A DNA stretch of 64,000 bases from Vibrio splendidus 12E03 (GCF_000272105.2 NZ_AJZD02000234.1:17279-81278); one strand, 5' to 3'. Shown: positions 37,757 through 48,167, counted from the stretch's first letter. The notes: generated by a model from the sequence alone, not told the origin. Numbers and translations: made by a program.

Positions 37757-38614
37757 ATGTCAGAACAATACACTCCGCCAAAAGTTTGGGTTAACGATAC
37801 TGCTGGTGGTAACAAATGGGCAAACATCAATAGTCCTGAATCTGGAGCTCGCTTTGATAAAGAGCTTCCTGTTGGTGACCATGCTTTTCAATTGTATTCT
37901 CTTGGCACACCTAACGGTCAAAAAGTCACTATTTTGCTGGAAGAGTTGTTAGCGGCGGGTGTTAAAGAAGCTGAATATGATGCGTACTTGATCAACATCG
38001 GTGAGGCTGATCAGTTCTCTTCTGGCTTTGTTGGCGTGAATCCAAATTCTAAAATACCAGCACTTGTCGACAAGTCTGGTGACGAAGACGTTAATGTTTT
38101 CGAATCGGCATCTATCTTGATGCATCTAGCAGAAAAATTTGGTCACTTCTTACCAAAAGAAGGGGCAGCAAGAACACAAACCATTAACTGGTTGTTCTGG
38201 GCACAAGGTTCTGCGCCATTCCTAGGTGGTGGCTTTGGTCACTTCTACGCTTACGCGGATGAAAAGCAAGAGTACCCAATTAACCGCTTTGCGATGGAAG
38301 CTAAACGTCAGCTAGATGTGTTAGACAAACAGCTCGCAAATAACACATTTGTGGCGGGTGACGAGCTAAGCATCGCTGATATCGCGATTTGGCCTTGGTA
38401 TGGCAACCTTGTGCTAGGCAAAATCTACGATGCAGCCGAATTCCTGCAAGTAGAGTCCTATACCAACGTCGTACGCTGGGCGAAGCAGCTAGAAGCGCGC
38501 GAAGGCTTCCAACGCGGCCGAGTGGTTAACCGTTCATTTGGCGAAGAGTGGGAGCAAGTACCAGAGCGCCATTCTGCAGAAGACATTGACCGAGTTTTAA
38601 AGCTTAAGCCTTAG
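37757..38614 (+). CDS. yghU: Glutathione transferase-like disulfide reductase YghU
   Basis: 285 residues. The thioredoxin-like N-domain begins at FQLYSLGTPNGQKVTILLEELL, where the TPN segment binds glutathione in YghU, and an all-helical GST C-domain follows (DELSIADIAIWPWYGNL). YghU binds two glutathiones and has disulfide-bond oxidoreductase activity. AAGGA lies upstream. Confidence 0.94.
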   Translation: MSEQYTPPKVWVNDTAGGNKWANINSPESGARFDKELPVGDHAFQLYSLGTPNGQKVTILLEELLAAGVKEAEYDAYLINIGEADQFSSGFVGVNPNSKIPALVDKSGDEDVNVFESASILMHLAEKFGHFLPKEGAARTQTINWLFWAQGSAPFLGGGFGHFYAYADEKQEYPINRFAMEAKRQLDVLDKQLANNTFVAGDELSIADIAIWPWYGNLVLGKIYDAAEFLQVESYTNVVRWAKQLEAREGFQRGRVVNRSFGEEWEQVPERHSAEDIDRVLKLKP

Positions 38615-38677
38615 TTCTTTTTTGAACGTGTTTTTGGCAGACATACCCTATCGGTCTTAATGTTAATGGCTAATTGA

Positions 38678-38712
38678 AACGCCATATCTCAATCGAGATA
38701 TGGCGTTTTTCC
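38678..38712 (+). terminator. Terminator of yghU
   Basis: Perfect eleven-base stem CGCCATATCTC / GAGATATGGCG with a four-base loop, then TTTTT. Confidence 0.88.
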
Positions 38713-38890
38713 GTTTTAAGGTAGGGAGAGGTTTTGCAATTGGAATGAGAGTCTCAATTATCATTTTGTTTATCTTATTCAATCGCTTATGAGAAATGGT
38801 CTTTGTGGTTAAGACAAAAAACGATAGTCATCGAGATGGAGTAAATCTATAAGATAACGGTCCACTTAAAATTACGATCAACTTCGCTCA

Positions 38891-41800
38891 ATGAAAAAAA
38901 ACTTAATTGCGCTGGCTATCATATCCGCGGCTCTTTCCGGGTGTAATCACGATTCACTAAGCTATAGTGACGGCCCTGATACGGTTCCTCCAACAGACAT
39001 TATTCCACCAACGGATATTGTTCCACCGACAGATATTGTTCCACCAACGGATATTCTTCCGCCGACTGACATTATTCCACCAACAGATATTATCCCCCCA
39101 ACAACTTACATAGGTTCACTGTTGTCGAGTGGGGCGTTTGTGTCTGGAGATGTATACTGTGACGGCGTTCATCTTGAAAACGGAACGTTCAGTGTTAAAC
39201 AAGGCGTGAGTTTTAGTTGTACCTTGGGTCACCTTACTTTAGGTGATTTCACTGCTCCTTTCCCTGAAGTTACAGAAAGCACGATTTCAAATGATGCGCT
39301 TCATGCGGCATTTGAGTTGACAGAATTACATGGAGACAACGTTACTAAGGTACTCGAATCAATTGATGTTTGTGAGACTGAAAGTGCTATCTGTTTAAAA
39401 GAACTGGATGCTTTTGATATTGAAGGTGTGTTCTCGCAACTTGATGATCAAGATGCTGTCGATGCGTACTTTTCATCGAAAGAAGAAGAGTCTACAGATG
39501 AAGTAGGTAAGGCTCCTAGTTCACACGTAGACACAACAGTTGTTCCTGCGGTTGATCCTAATGCGGACAATAACCTTAACGCTGGTTTTGTTTCTGCAGA
39601 CGCGGAGTCTACCTATGCTTATAAGCCAAGTGTTGAAGGCAAGGTGTTAACTCGCAGTAAGCTTACAGACGCTAATGGTACGCCGATTTCTGGGATCAGT
39701 TTCTTTTCGGCTAACGCGACGGGCGTGACGGATGAAGAGGGAGTCTTTGAGTACCTGTGGGGCGACAGAATCGTTTTTGGTATTGATACGTTTGAGTTTG
39801 GCTCCATTACGGGTAATCAGGTTGCTTATAAATTGTCTGATGTGACCAATAATGTGGTTGAGAAAGCGAATATCCAGTCATTACTAGAGCGCTATGCGGT
39901 TGATCATGTAAGTTATTATGAGATCTCTGAAGAGGTTCAGGATACGTTCTCAAAGTACCCGAATGTTATTAACGAACTGATTAACCTAACTCTGCCAAAC
40001 GGTGGGGTAATAGAAGGTACTGACTATGAACTTCCTAATGAGTTTGTTGTTCAGTTTAGCCAAGGGTTAACGGCTGTAATCGACGAGGAGTTACGTCAAA
40101 CACCTCTGTTTATGGATTATGTGCGCCAACCTGTGATGCTATCTATGGGTTCTGGCCACTATGTTACAGAGTCTCTGCAGCAAATATTCCATAACGTAAC
40201 GACATTCCATGTTTTTAACGACAATGGCAGTTTTTATGGTGCGACGGGTTACACCCGTGGAATGCGAGCTCTAAACATTTCGAACAGAGCCTTCCCTGTG
40301 ATGATGCCGAGAGCTGACAAGAACCGAGAGATTCCTTTTGGAGAGCATCAAGCTTGGACTCGTGAAGGCAAACCTTACATCGCACAACACCCAAGCATCT
40401 CGATGCCTTCGATTCCTTTAGTCTCTGAAGACAACGCGACTTATGGTTTTCCATTCGTTACAGCAGGCGAGATAGGCAAAGGTAAAGTCGTGTTCATGGG
40501 TAATGGCTTATACCCAAGTATTCTGTCATGCCCAGAAAATTATTGGGCCAATCGAACATTGCATATCGATAGCAACAAACAACAGTGCACTGTTTCGACG
40601 TTCGAAAACCTACTGCATGATGACCAAGGCAGCATGAGGTTGTTTTTCTCGAACTTGTTTGAGTGGTTCAATAATGGTCTGCCTATTGCTGGGATGAATG
40701 CAGTCACCAATATTGACCAAGCTTATTCGGCTTATCACCACTCCACAATGGGTAAGCAGTACACGTTTTTTGTTAGTCCTCAGTATGGTTTTGCATCAGT
40801 AGAAAAGCGTGGTTCAGGTGACTTTGATGGTTTAGATATGAGCACTACGCCGATTTTGATCCTTCAGGCATATCCCCCTAAGTTGGTTCAAGATGGTATG
40901 ACTAATCAGTTTGTTGCTGACTTGGATAACCCGAACTTAAGCCAAGACGATATTACCGCTCTTATCAACTATGTTAATAACGGTGGCAATATCTTATTTA
41001 TGGATGCGATTCAAACGACAAACCCTGAACCTATTGGACGCTTCGCGGATGCCGCTGGTGTTTCACTAGGTGGTGAAAACGTTACGCCGACAAACCAAGC
41101 TTTCTGCGGTAGCTCTTATTATTGCCAAGCGCCGTATCCAAATCTTCACGTGAAGAGCGAAAAGGAAATGGTGGTTCTTGAGCGTTTTCAAGATAACCAA
41201 GGAGAGCCTCCATTCACGGTAAATCAAGATGGTACGGTTGAGTGGATCAAAGATGAGTCCAAAATCAAGTTTGAAATCCCGACTTATGAGGTTACTAAGT
41301 TAGGCCCTGAAGGGAAACCAGTGCTTGATGAGTCTGGCGTACCAGTCATGGAGACCAAATCCGCACGTATTTTTGTTGAATCGGCAGAAGAGCGTGAAGC
41401 GGCGATCAAAGAACTGCAGTCGGCATTCGTTGGCACTAAGCTTTGTAAGAACGAGTATGAATACGAATTTAACTGTATAGAGACTCGTTCTGGAGACGGC
41501 ATCACTGTTCGTGGTGCTTATCATAGAGCCGATTTCGACCGCTATGAAGTGAGTAAAACCGTTGTCGACAGTATGGTGAAAGCAGCGAACTTGGGTTCTA
41601 ACTTTACAGCGCTTTACGAGCACGAGATTTACTATCGCACGAAGGGCACTCAAGGTAAGCGTCTGTCTAACAGCGAATTGAATCAAGCGTTTGATAACCT
41701 GTCTGTTTGGATGTGGAATGACAACGCATACCGTTTTGAAACAGATATACAAGATGAGTTGGGGTTCAAGCAGGCTGTTCAGTTCCTAAACTGTTATACC

Positions 41801-43375
41801 GAAGACTTACATCAAACAGACACAATTGATGCACAGTGTCCTGTTGACCTAAAAGCGTCGTTAGTCGCTAATGGAATGATTCATGGCGAAGGTGAGTTAT
41901 CTGGGCAGTTGAATCCTAGCTATCCATTAAATTACATGGAGAAACCTCTGACTCGCATCATGTTGGGGCGCTCATTCTGGGATCATGAAATCGTTGTTGA
42001 TACCACAATGTATCCGGGTCGAACTTCGGGGGCATCTTCGTCAAGTACGGTAATGGTTCAGACCAACGGTAAAGCGGTGACGTATTCGGCAGGAAACAAT
42101 CAATCGACAGGTCTGTGGGCACCTCAATTACAAGAAGTAACCATTCAAGATGGCGTGGCAGCTACGATTACTGTGATGATCGCGGATGATCTTACAGGTA
42201 AGCCGAATCACGAAACGAGTTTGAAACGCCCTCCACGTATGCAAACCAGCTTTGACTACAATGGTTCGAGCTTAACTTTCAAGGTTCCATATGGTGGCCT
42301 TATTTACATTCAACCGAAAGTAAAAGAGCTTGGTGAAGTCTCGTTTAGCATTGATGGCGCGTTAAAAGCGGCTTGGTGGAAAGAGGGACAGTGGATTAAC
42401 ACTATTCAATCGGCAGACGCACCAATTGCAGAAATCGATACGGGTTCATTTATTTACACTACACCAATCAGGAATCTAGAATCCGCTGATTTGAACCAAT
42501 TCGCAACAGATATGAATCGATTCGCTGAAGCGGCAAGTGACTTCTACGGGCGTGATGAGAAACAAAGCACTGGTTTACACCGTAGGTTCACTTATCCAGA
42601 ACTGAATGCGTTCCGCCATCGTTTTGTGAATGACGTGCAGATTTCGATTGGCGCTGCTCACTCTGGCTACCCAGTGATGAATTCAAGTTTTAACGCAAAT
42701 CGGACATACATTCCAACCAACCCTGTGAACGATTGGTTGTTGTGGCATGAAGTTGGTCACAACTTAGCATCAGCTCCTTTCCTTGCGGCTGGTAGTACAG
42801 AAGTGACCAATAACCTTCTTGCGTTGTATATGCAGGAGTTAGAGGGGCGCAATGCAAACCCTGAAATGGATCGTATTAAATCGGATATTAAGAAAGCACC
42901 TAAATGGCTAGAGCTTAATAATGAACATGCGTGGTCACATGGTGATGCAGGTTTACGATTAGTTATGTTTGGTCAGCTAAAAATCTGGGCAAAATCGAAC
43001 TTTGCAATTGATGATTGGTATACACGCGGCGCAAGCCAATCTGATGTGTATGGTGAAGATGAAGGCTGGAACATGTTCAAACTTATGCACCGTAAAGCTC
43101 GAGGTGATAGAGAAGGCGACTCGAATACTAACTATTGTAGCGCTAGCGAGACTGGGCTTTCTGGTGGAGACCTAATGATGGTGTGTGCTTCTTATGTTTC
43201 GAACTATGATTTAAGTGACTTCTTTGTTGCTTGGAACGTAGGTGAAACCTCCATGACTAATGCTGACGGTTCAAAGTCTTACAGTGGAGGCATCAGCGAT
43301 AAAGGTCGTAGTTTGGTAGAGCAATTAAACTTGCAGAAGCCAAAGAATAGTCCTTTGAAGATCGACTCTATCTAA
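38891..43375 (+). CDS. AcfD/SslE-like M60-family metalloprotease lipoprotein
   Basis: 1494 residues. Lipoprotein signal peptide with lipobox LSGC (C18), then a PPTDI repeat linker, a large beta-rich region, and a C-terminal peptidase M60-like domain. The zinc site is HEVGH at 1286-1290 with a further glutamate at 1304, fitting HExxHx(8-28)E. Close relatives are AcfD of V. cholerae and SslE (YghJ) of E. coli, a mucin-degrading protein exported by the type II secretion system and anchored on the cell surface. Single gene with its own terminator. No other acf or pathogenicity-island gene is nearby. Confidence 0.9.
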   Translation: MKKNLIALAIISAALSGCNHDSLSYSDGPDTVPPTDIIPPTDIVPPTDIVPPTDILPPTDIIPPTDIIPPTTYIGSLLSSGAFVSGDVYCDGVHLENGTFSVKQGVSFSCTLGHLTLGDFTAPFPEVTESTISNDALHAAFELTELHGDNVTKVLESIDVCETESAICLKELDAFDIEGVFSQLDDQDAVDAYFSSKEEESTDEVGKAPSSHVDTTVVPAVDPNADNNLNAGFVSADAESTYAYKPSVEGKVLTRSKLTDANGTPISGISFFSANATGVTDEEGVFEYLWGDRIVFGIDTFEFGSITGNQVAYKLSDVTNNVVEKANIQSLLERYAVDHVSYYEISEEVQDTFSKYPNVINELINLTLPNGGVIEGTDYELPNEFVVQFSQGLTAVIDEELRQTPLFMDYVRQPVMLSMGSGHYVTESLQQIFHNVTTFHVFNDNGSFYGATGYTRGMRALNISNRAFPVMMPRADKNREIPFGEHQAWTREGKPYIAQHPSISMPSIPLVSEDNATYGFPFVTAGEIGKGKVVFMGNGLYPSILSCPENYWANRTLHIDSNKQQCTVSTFENLLHDDQGSMRLFFSNLFEWFNNGLPIAGMNAVTNIDQAYSAYHHSTMGKQYTFFVSPQYGFASVEKRGSGDFDGLDMSTTPILILQAYPPKLVQDGMTNQFVADLDNPNLSQDDITALINYVNNGGNILFMDAIQTTNPEPIGRFADAAGVSLGGENVTPTNQAFCGSSYYCQAPYPNLHVKSEKEMVVLERFQDNQGEPPFTVNQDGTVEWIKDESKIKFEIPTYEVTKLGPEGKPVLDESGVPVMETKSARIFVESAEEREAAIKELQSAFVGTKLCKNEYEYEFNCIETRSGDGITVRGAYHRADFDRYEVSKTVVDSMVKAANLGSNFTALYEHEIYYRTKGTQGKRLSNSELNQAFDNLSVWMWNDNAYRFETDIQDELGFKQAVQFLNCYTEDLHQTDTIDAQCPVDLKASLVANGMIHGEGELSGQLNPSYPLNYMEKPLTRIMLGRSFWDHEIVVDTTMYPGRTSGASSSSTVMVQTNGKAVTYSAGNNQSTGLWAPQLQEVTIQDGVAATITVMIADDLTGKPNHETSLKRPPRMQTSFDYNGSSLTFKVPYGGLIYIQPKVKELGEVSFSIDGALKAAWWKEGQWINTIQSADAPIAEIDTGSFIYTTPIRNLESADLNQFATDMNRFAEAASDFYGRDEKQSTGLHRRFTYPELNAFRHRFVNDVQISIGAAHSGYPVMNSSFNANRTYIPTNPVNDWLLWHEVGHNLASAPFLAAGSTEVTNNLLALYMQELEGRNANPEMDRIKSDIKKAPKWLELNNEHAWSHGDAGLRLVMFGQLKIWAKSNFAIDDWYTRGASQSDVYGEDEGWNMFKLMHRKARGDREGDSNTNYCSASETGLSGGDLMMVCASYVSNYDLSDFFVAWNVGETSMTNADGSKSYSGGISDKGRSLVEQLNLQKPKNSPLKIDSI
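38984..39106 (+). repeat. 18-bp coding repeat (PPTDI linker)
   Basis: Six full and one partial copy of an 18-base unit encoding (V/I/L)PPTDI, residues 32-72 of the AcfD-like lipoprotein. It forms a proline-rich spacer right after the lipid anchor. Codons differ between copies, so it is an old repeat. Confidence 0.92.
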
Positions 43376-43414
43376 TAGGGACAACCTTTGTTTACACTGC
43401 CTATTGCTTGAATT

Positions 43415-43448
43415 AAACGCCACACTTCACTCTAGTGTGGCGTTTTTA
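43415..43448 (+). terminator. Terminator of the AcfD-like gene
   Basis: AACGCCACAC / GTGTGGCGTT with a nine-base loop, then TTTTT. Confidence 0.88.
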
Positions 43449-43518
43449 CAGCCATAAAAGAGATCTATGCGAAAAAGCAGGTTAAACTGCGCCTATCATA
43501 ATTCTAAAGGATGGTGCC

Positions 43519-43842
43519 ATGTACCACGGTCATATCTATTTCCCTCTGCGCTTTGCAGAGCAAGCAGAAAAACTGCGTCAGAAAATTCTATCAGAACGTA
43601 AAGATGTGTTAGAGACTTTCCCACTAATACAGCGTTTGGTTGGCCCGCATAAGATGCCGATGTTTGAGATTCACTTTGCAAACAAAGAGTCGGGTATTGT
43701 TGAGTGGCTTGATCAAGAGCGCGGCGATATGTCGGTGCTTATTCACCCAGTAACAGGCGGTGAAGAAACGCTAGACCACACAGTACGTGCGATTTGGCTT
43801 GGTCGTGAGCTAGGTGTGTTTGAAGATACGCTGACTAGCTAA
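43519..43842 (+). CDS. DOPA 4,5-dioxygenase family protein
   Basis: 107 residues. Conserved histidines in HGHIYFP, FEIHF and IHPVTGG...LDHTVRAIWLG match the DOPA-dioxygenase family of small iron enzymes with extradiol-type activity. In fungi and plants relatives cleave DOPA; in bacteria the substrate is not known. Single gene. Confidence 0.85.
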   Translation: MYHGHIYFPLRFAEQAEKLRQKILSERKDVLETFPLIQRLVGPHKMPMFEIHFANKESGIVEWLDQERGDMSVLIHPVTGGEETLDHTVRAIWLGRELGVFEDTLTS

Positions 43843-43898
43843 TCAAATATACCAATATTGCACTTAACTCATTCCGACCGGAAAATACATGAACAATA

Positions 43899-43930
43899 AA
43901 AAGGCTCCTCAAATGAGGAGCCTTTGTTTT
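43899..43930. terminator. Bidirectional terminator between dioxygenase gene and fruA
   Basis: AAAGGCTCCTC / GAGGAGCCTTT with a four-base loop; T-rich on both sides, so it ends both convergent units. Confidence 0.88.
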
Positions 43931-44007
43931 AGGGAGCCGTTTTACCAAGAAACCGGTTATCAAGAGCCTCTGGTTATCGGGCTGAACCGTTAACCAGAGT
44001 AGGGGGA

Positions 44008-45750
44008 TTAAGCCTCTGCTGTTGCCTTAGAGTCGCTCATCTTTTTAAGCGCAGCGTAACCGAAACCAGTTACAGCTGTACCCGCTGCAATCGCCACTAG
44101 GTACATAAGTACTGGAGAGATAGCACCAGGAATCAGTAGTACGAATAGACCGCCGTGTGGAGCCATTAGCTGAGCACCAAACATCATTGATAGTGCGCCA
44201 GTTAGTGCACCACCTGCCATACAAGCTGGGATAACACGCATTGGATCTTTCGCTGCGAATGGGATTGCACCTTCAGAGATGAAACATAGACCAAGAACGA
44301 ATGATGCTTTACCCGCTTCACGCTCGCCTGCTTCAAACTTGTCTTTCACTAGGAAAGTCGCAAGGCCCATACCTAGAGCTGGAACCATACCTGCTGCCAT
44401 GATTGCTGCCATTGGTGCGTAAGTTTGCGAAGCCAGTAGACCAACACCGAACGTGTAAGCTGCTTTGTTTACTGGACCACCAAGGTCGAAACACATCATT
44501 GCGCCTAGAATCACACCCAGAAGAATCGCGTTAGACGTTCCCATGTTGTTTAGGAAAGTCGTCATTGCGCTCATCACGCCAGAAACAGGGCCACCCACGA
44601 TGTAAACCATCACAAGACCAGTGAACAAACTCGCGATAAACGGAATGATCAGGATTGGCTTGAGGGCTTCCATGGATTGTGGAAGTTGAACCTTGTCGGC
44701 AATGAATTTCGCTGCGTAACCGGCAATGAAACCCGCTGCGATACCACCAAGGAAACCTGCGCCTGTTGAGCTCGCCAACATACCGCCGATTAGACCTGGA
44801 GCCAGACCCGGACGGTCAGCAATCGAGAATGCAATGAAACCAGCAAGAACAGGAATCATCAGTGCGAACGCAGAACCACCACCGATAGTCATCAATGCTG
44901 CTGCCAGTGTGCCTTCTTCTTTAAACGCTTCGATACCGAATACGAAAGAGAGTGCGATGATCAAACCACCCGCAACAACCACAGGAAGCATGTGCGATAC
45001 ACCTGTCATTAGGTGCTTGTACACGCCTTTCTTCTCGTCAGCAGGCGCTGAATTAGAAGAAGCTGTGTGTTGGTATGGTTTAGCTTCTGCGAATGCTTTT
45101 TCCATCTCTTGCTTTGTTTTCTTCAAAGCAGGACTTGTCGTTGTTTTGTACAGTGCTTTACCGTTAAAACGATCAAGAGGGACGTCGATATCGGCAGCGA
45201 TGATAACAAGATCAGCGTCTGCGATTTCTTGGTCAGTCAGTTGGTTTTTCGCACCTACAGAGCCGCGAGTTTCCACTTTAATTTGGTGACCTAGGCGTTT
45301 GCCTTCTGCTTCAAGCGCTTCAGCTGCCATAAAGGTATGTGCAACGCCAGTTGGGCAAGCCGTAATCGCTACGATCTTTTTGCTGCCTGTTGCTGGAGAA
45401 GTACCAGTAACTTGGATAGATTCTTCAATTTGAGAAGCGTCCAGTACTGTTGCTTCTGCTACCGCTTTCTCTAGAAATGCTTTTGCATCCGCTGTGCACT
45501 CAGAGATAGCCGCTTGGTACACTTTCTTACCGACAAAGCGTGCTTTATCAACGTTTGTGTTGGCTGCGATAACCACAACGTCGCTGCTGTCGATAGTGTC
45601 TTGCGATACGGTTGAGTCTGGTAGCACGCTTGATTGACATTCAATAGCGGCGTTCCAACCCAGTGCTTTTGTCGCTTGCTCTAACAAGCCTGCGGCGATG
45701 ATGCTGTTTGCTACGCCACTAGGGCAAGCTGTGATAATGGTAATATTCAT
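44008..45750 (-). CDS. fruA: PTS fructose-specific transporter, IIBC component
   Basis: 580 residues. A degenerate IIB' domain (TACPSGVANS) is followed by a second IIB domain with the phosphocysteine loop TACPTGVAHTF, then an eight-to-ten-helix IIC domain. It transports fructose and phosphorylates it to fructose 1-phosphate, with phosphate delivered by FruB. Last gene of fruBKA, 15 bases after fruK. Confidence 0.96.
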   Translation of the reverse strand: MNITIITACPSGVANSIIAAGLLEQATKALGWNAAIECQSSVLPDSTVSQDTIDSSDVVVIAANTNVDKARFVGKKVYQAAISECTADAKAFLEKAVAEATVLDASQIEESIQVTGTSPATGSKKIVAITACPTGVAHTFMAAEALEAEGKRLGHQIKVETRGSVGAKNQLTDQEIADADLVIIAADIDVPLDRFNGKALYKTTTSPALKKTKQEMEKAFAEAKPYQHTASSNSAPADEKKGVYKHLMTGVSHMLPVVVAGGLIIALSFVFGIEAFKEEGTLAAALMTIGGGSAFALMIPVLAGFIAFSIADRPGLAPGLIGGMLASSTGAGFLGGIAAGFIAGYAAKFIADKVQLPQSMEALKPILIIPFIASLFTGLVMVYIVGGPVSGVMSAMTTFLNNMGTSNAILLGVILGAMMCFDLGGPVNKAAYTFGVGLLASQTYAPMAAIMAAGMVPALGMGLATFLVKDKFEAGEREAGKASFVLGLCFISEGAIPFAAKDPMRVIPACMAGGALTGALSMMFGAQLMAPHGGLFVLLIPGAISPVLMYLVAIAAGTAVTGFGYAALKKMSDSKATAEA

Positions 45751-45765
45751 AATAAACCTTTTGTC

Positions 45766-46743
45766 CTATTTGCTTGTGTCTAACTGGCTAGTTGGAGCAC
45801 TAAGCGACTGTAATTGGATATTTTGTAGTACTGATTCCAGCTCTTGTTGGCTGGTGATGCCCACGCCTACCTGTGAAACTGCTAGAGCAGATAGGGCAGT
45901 GGCGAATTTAATAAGTTCTGGTTTTGGCATCTGTTGCATGTGACCCCAACACAGGCCTGCGACTAATGTGTCACCTGCGCCTACTGTGCTTACCACTTGC
46001 ATACGCGGCGGTTGAGCATGTAGCCATTCACCTTGGTTTAGCCACATCACGCCTTCTGCGCCAAGTGATACCACGATGTTGTCGATGCCTTTTTCACTCA
46101 GAACTTGGCCTGCGTGTTGGCATTGGTCACGTGTTGTCAGTTCGGCATTGAATAGCTGAGACAGCTCTTCATCGTTTGGCTTAATTAACCAAGGTTGTGC
46201 ATTGATACCGGCTTTAAGTGCGTCACGGCTGCTGTCAAATAGCACCTTCTTACCTAAATCGTGTAAGCGTTGAACCCAAGAAGCGCAAAGCTCAGGAGAG
46301 ATACCTTGTGGCAAGCTGCCTGCAATGACGAAATAATCGTGCGTTTCAGCAAGTTCTAATAGGGTTTCTTCGAACGCTTTAATCGCGTCAGCATCAACAG
46401 GAACACCTGGGAAGTTGATGTCGCTTACTTGGCCTGAATTCTCTACCAATTTCACGTTAATGCGAGTTGCGCCATCAACACGGATGAAGCGGTCAGTTGC
46501 GCCCATCTCTTCAAACAGTTGGCAGAACGCTTCTTCGTTATTGCGACCAAGGAAACCTGTTACGGTCACTTTCGCGCCAAGCTCTGAAAGAACTTTTGCG
46601 ACGTTTACGCCTTTGCCCGCTGCATGCAGAGAGCCTTTGTTTACTAGGCTAACTGAACCTACATTTAGTGCGTCGATAGCGCCTGTCAGGTCTAGAGCAG
46701 GGTTAAGCGTTACGGTAACGGCTTTGATTTGTTTATCAGACAT
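45766..46743 (-). CDS. fruK: 1-Phosphofructokinase
   Basis: 325 residues, PfkB/ribokinase family. N-terminal TVTLNPALDLTG, substrate motif GKGVNVAKVLSELG, and the catalytic-aspartate motif STVGAGDTLVAGL. It makes fructose 1,6-bisphosphate from fructose 1-phosphate, the product of FruA. GGAG lies directly before the ATG and only nine bases separate it from the fruB stop. Confidence 0.96.
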   Translation of the reverse strand: MSDKQIKAVTVTLNPALDLTGAIDALNVGSVSLVNKGSLHAAGKGVNVAKVLSELGAKVTVTGFLGRNNEEAFCQLFEEMGATDRFIRVDGATRINVKLVENSGQVSDINFPGVPVDADAIKAFEETLLELAETHDYFVIAGSLPQGISPELCASWVQRLHDLGKKVLFDSSRDALKAGINAQPWLIKPNDEELSQLFNAELTTRDQCQHAGQVLSEKGIDNIVVSLGAEGVMWLNQGEWLHAQPPRMQVVSTVGAGDTLVAGLCWGHMQQMPKPELIKFATALSALAVSQVGVGITSQQELESVLQNIQLQSLSAPTSQLDTSK

Positions 46744-46752
46744 ATCGACTCC

Positions 46753-47886
46753 TTAACCTTCGCCAAGGCCTGAAGCGATAGCTTTACCTATCGATTCAAG
46801 TGCTTGTGCTGCATCGTCACCTTCAGCAACAAACTGAAGCTGGTGGCCGTGTTTAACGCCAAGTGCGATGACTTTCATCAAACTCTTCGCGTTCACTTCT
46901 TTTCCGTCGCCATCTAGGTTTGAAACGCGGATTGTTGATTCGAATTTCTTCGCTTCAGCAACCAACATTGCACCTGGACGAGCGTGTAGGCCGTGTGCGT
47001 TTTTGATTTTGAATACTGCGCAGTTGTCATCGTCTTGAGACGCTGTAGAAACCGCTTCACCTTTTAGAAGGCCAATCACTTGTGCGGCATCAGCAGTTAA
47101 CAGTTGTTGCTGTTTACCTTCGAAAACCATCTTGCTTAGGTTTGCCAGAATAGATTGGTGTGCGCTGTTACAAGCGGCGAATGCTACCAATGCTTTCACT
47201 GGTGTGCCTTCGTATTCACAATGGTTCGCTGTTGAAACGAAAGATACGCCAGTACGTGTTACGCCTTTATCGCTGCCCAACAACCACAGGCCTTGGCCTA
47301 GGTGAGTCGGTGTTTTTGTTACTAGGTCAGCAACGAATGCGTTGTCTGTACAACCTGTGTTCTTAAGTAGGCCGCCTGCCACTGCCGACATTTGAACCAT
47401 GTCGCTTGCAGGGAACAGTAGCTGAACTAAAGAAGCGTCTAGGTCTGCTTCTAGCTGAACTTCGCCGTTAAGTAGGGCGATGATTTCGTCTTCTGATTTC
47501 GCTTGCTTTAATTTCTCTTCAACGCCGTCAGCCGCTAGCACTTTCGTTAGTTGCTTAAGAATGCCTAAGTGCTCGTCAGATTTAGCTGCAATACCAATTG
47601 CTACGTAAACACGGTTGCCGTCTGCCCAATCAATACCTTCTGGGAAGTGGTGTACTGCAACGCCTGTCTCTTTCACTAGGTCACGAGTATCCGTCGTTCC
47701 GTGAGGAATCGCGATGCCGTTACCTAGGAACGTAGAGTTCTGGTTTTCACGGTTCAGCATTCCTTCAACGTAACCAGAGTCAACTAAACCTTTAGCTGTC
47801 AGGTCGCCAGCAATGTTTTGGATTGCTTTGAATTTGTCATCGGCCGTTTGACCAAGAGTGATGTCAGATTTTGATAATTTAAGCAT
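46753..47886 (-). CDS. fruB: Fused PTS fructose IIA/HPr phosphocarrier
   Basis: 377 residues. The N-terminal IIA domain carries GNGIAIPHGT with its phosphohistidine, a middle linker domain follows, and the C-terminal HPr-like domain (FPr) has NAHGLHARPGAML with its own phosphohistidine. It relays phosphate from enzyme I to FruA without needing general HPr. First gene of the operon. A Cra operator palindrome lies about 100 bases upstream. Confidence 0.96.
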   Translation of the reverse strand: MLKLSKSDITLGQTADDKFKAIQNIAGDLTAKGLVDSGYVEGMLNRENQNSTFLGNGIAIPHGTTDTRDLVKETGVAVHHFPEGIDWADGNRVYVAIGIAAKSDEHLGILKQLTKVLAADGVEEKLKQAKSEDEIIALLNGEVQLEADLDASLVQLLFPASDMVQMSAVAGGLLKNTGCTDNAFVADLVTKTPTHLGQGLWLLGSDKGVTRTGVSFVSTANHCEYEGTPVKALVAFAACNSAHQSILANLSKMVFEGKQQQLLTADAAQVIGLLKGEAVSTASQDDDNCAVFKIKNAHGLHARPGAMLVAEAKKFESTIRVSNLDGDGKEVNAKSLMKVIALGVKHGHQLQFVAEGDDAAQALESIGKAIASGLGEG

Positions 47887-47980
47887 GGTGCCTCTTTAGC
47901 GTATCGCTTGAGAATTTGTGTATCGCTACGATTCAGTCTAGAGCAATATTTGCCCGTTGCTTGCTCTTTGTTTTATCTTG

Positions 47981-47996
47981 GCTGAATCGGTTCAGC
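47981..47996. promoter_or_regulatory. Cra operator 1 (fruB side)
   Basis: Perfect palindrome-type Cra box GCTGAATCGGTTCAGC, 95 bases from the fruB start. Matches the known Cra half-site TGAATC/GATTCA layout. Confidence 0.85.
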
Positions 47997-48151
47997 ATTT
48001 AGTGTAAAAAAATTCAGCAAAGCCGATTTTGGTTTTCAAAATAGTTTTGCTGCGTGTCGTAATTTCAGTTTCGTTCATAACGAGAAGTTGAATCACAACA
48101 AATGACGCTCAATCCATACAAAAGGATGATTGAAGTCACTTTTCAGATTTT

Positions 48152-48167
48152 GCTGAATCCTTTCAGC
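48152..48167. promoter_or_regulatory. Cra operator 2
   Basis: GCTGAATCCTTTCAGC, 94 bases before the cra start and 22 bases from operator 3. Confidence 0.8.

Noticed and set aside
37757..43375. yghU next to an SslE/YghJ-type gene as a conserved E. coli-like pair
   Set aside because: The two genes have separate terminators and promoters and are not adjacent in E. coli; taken as coincidence.
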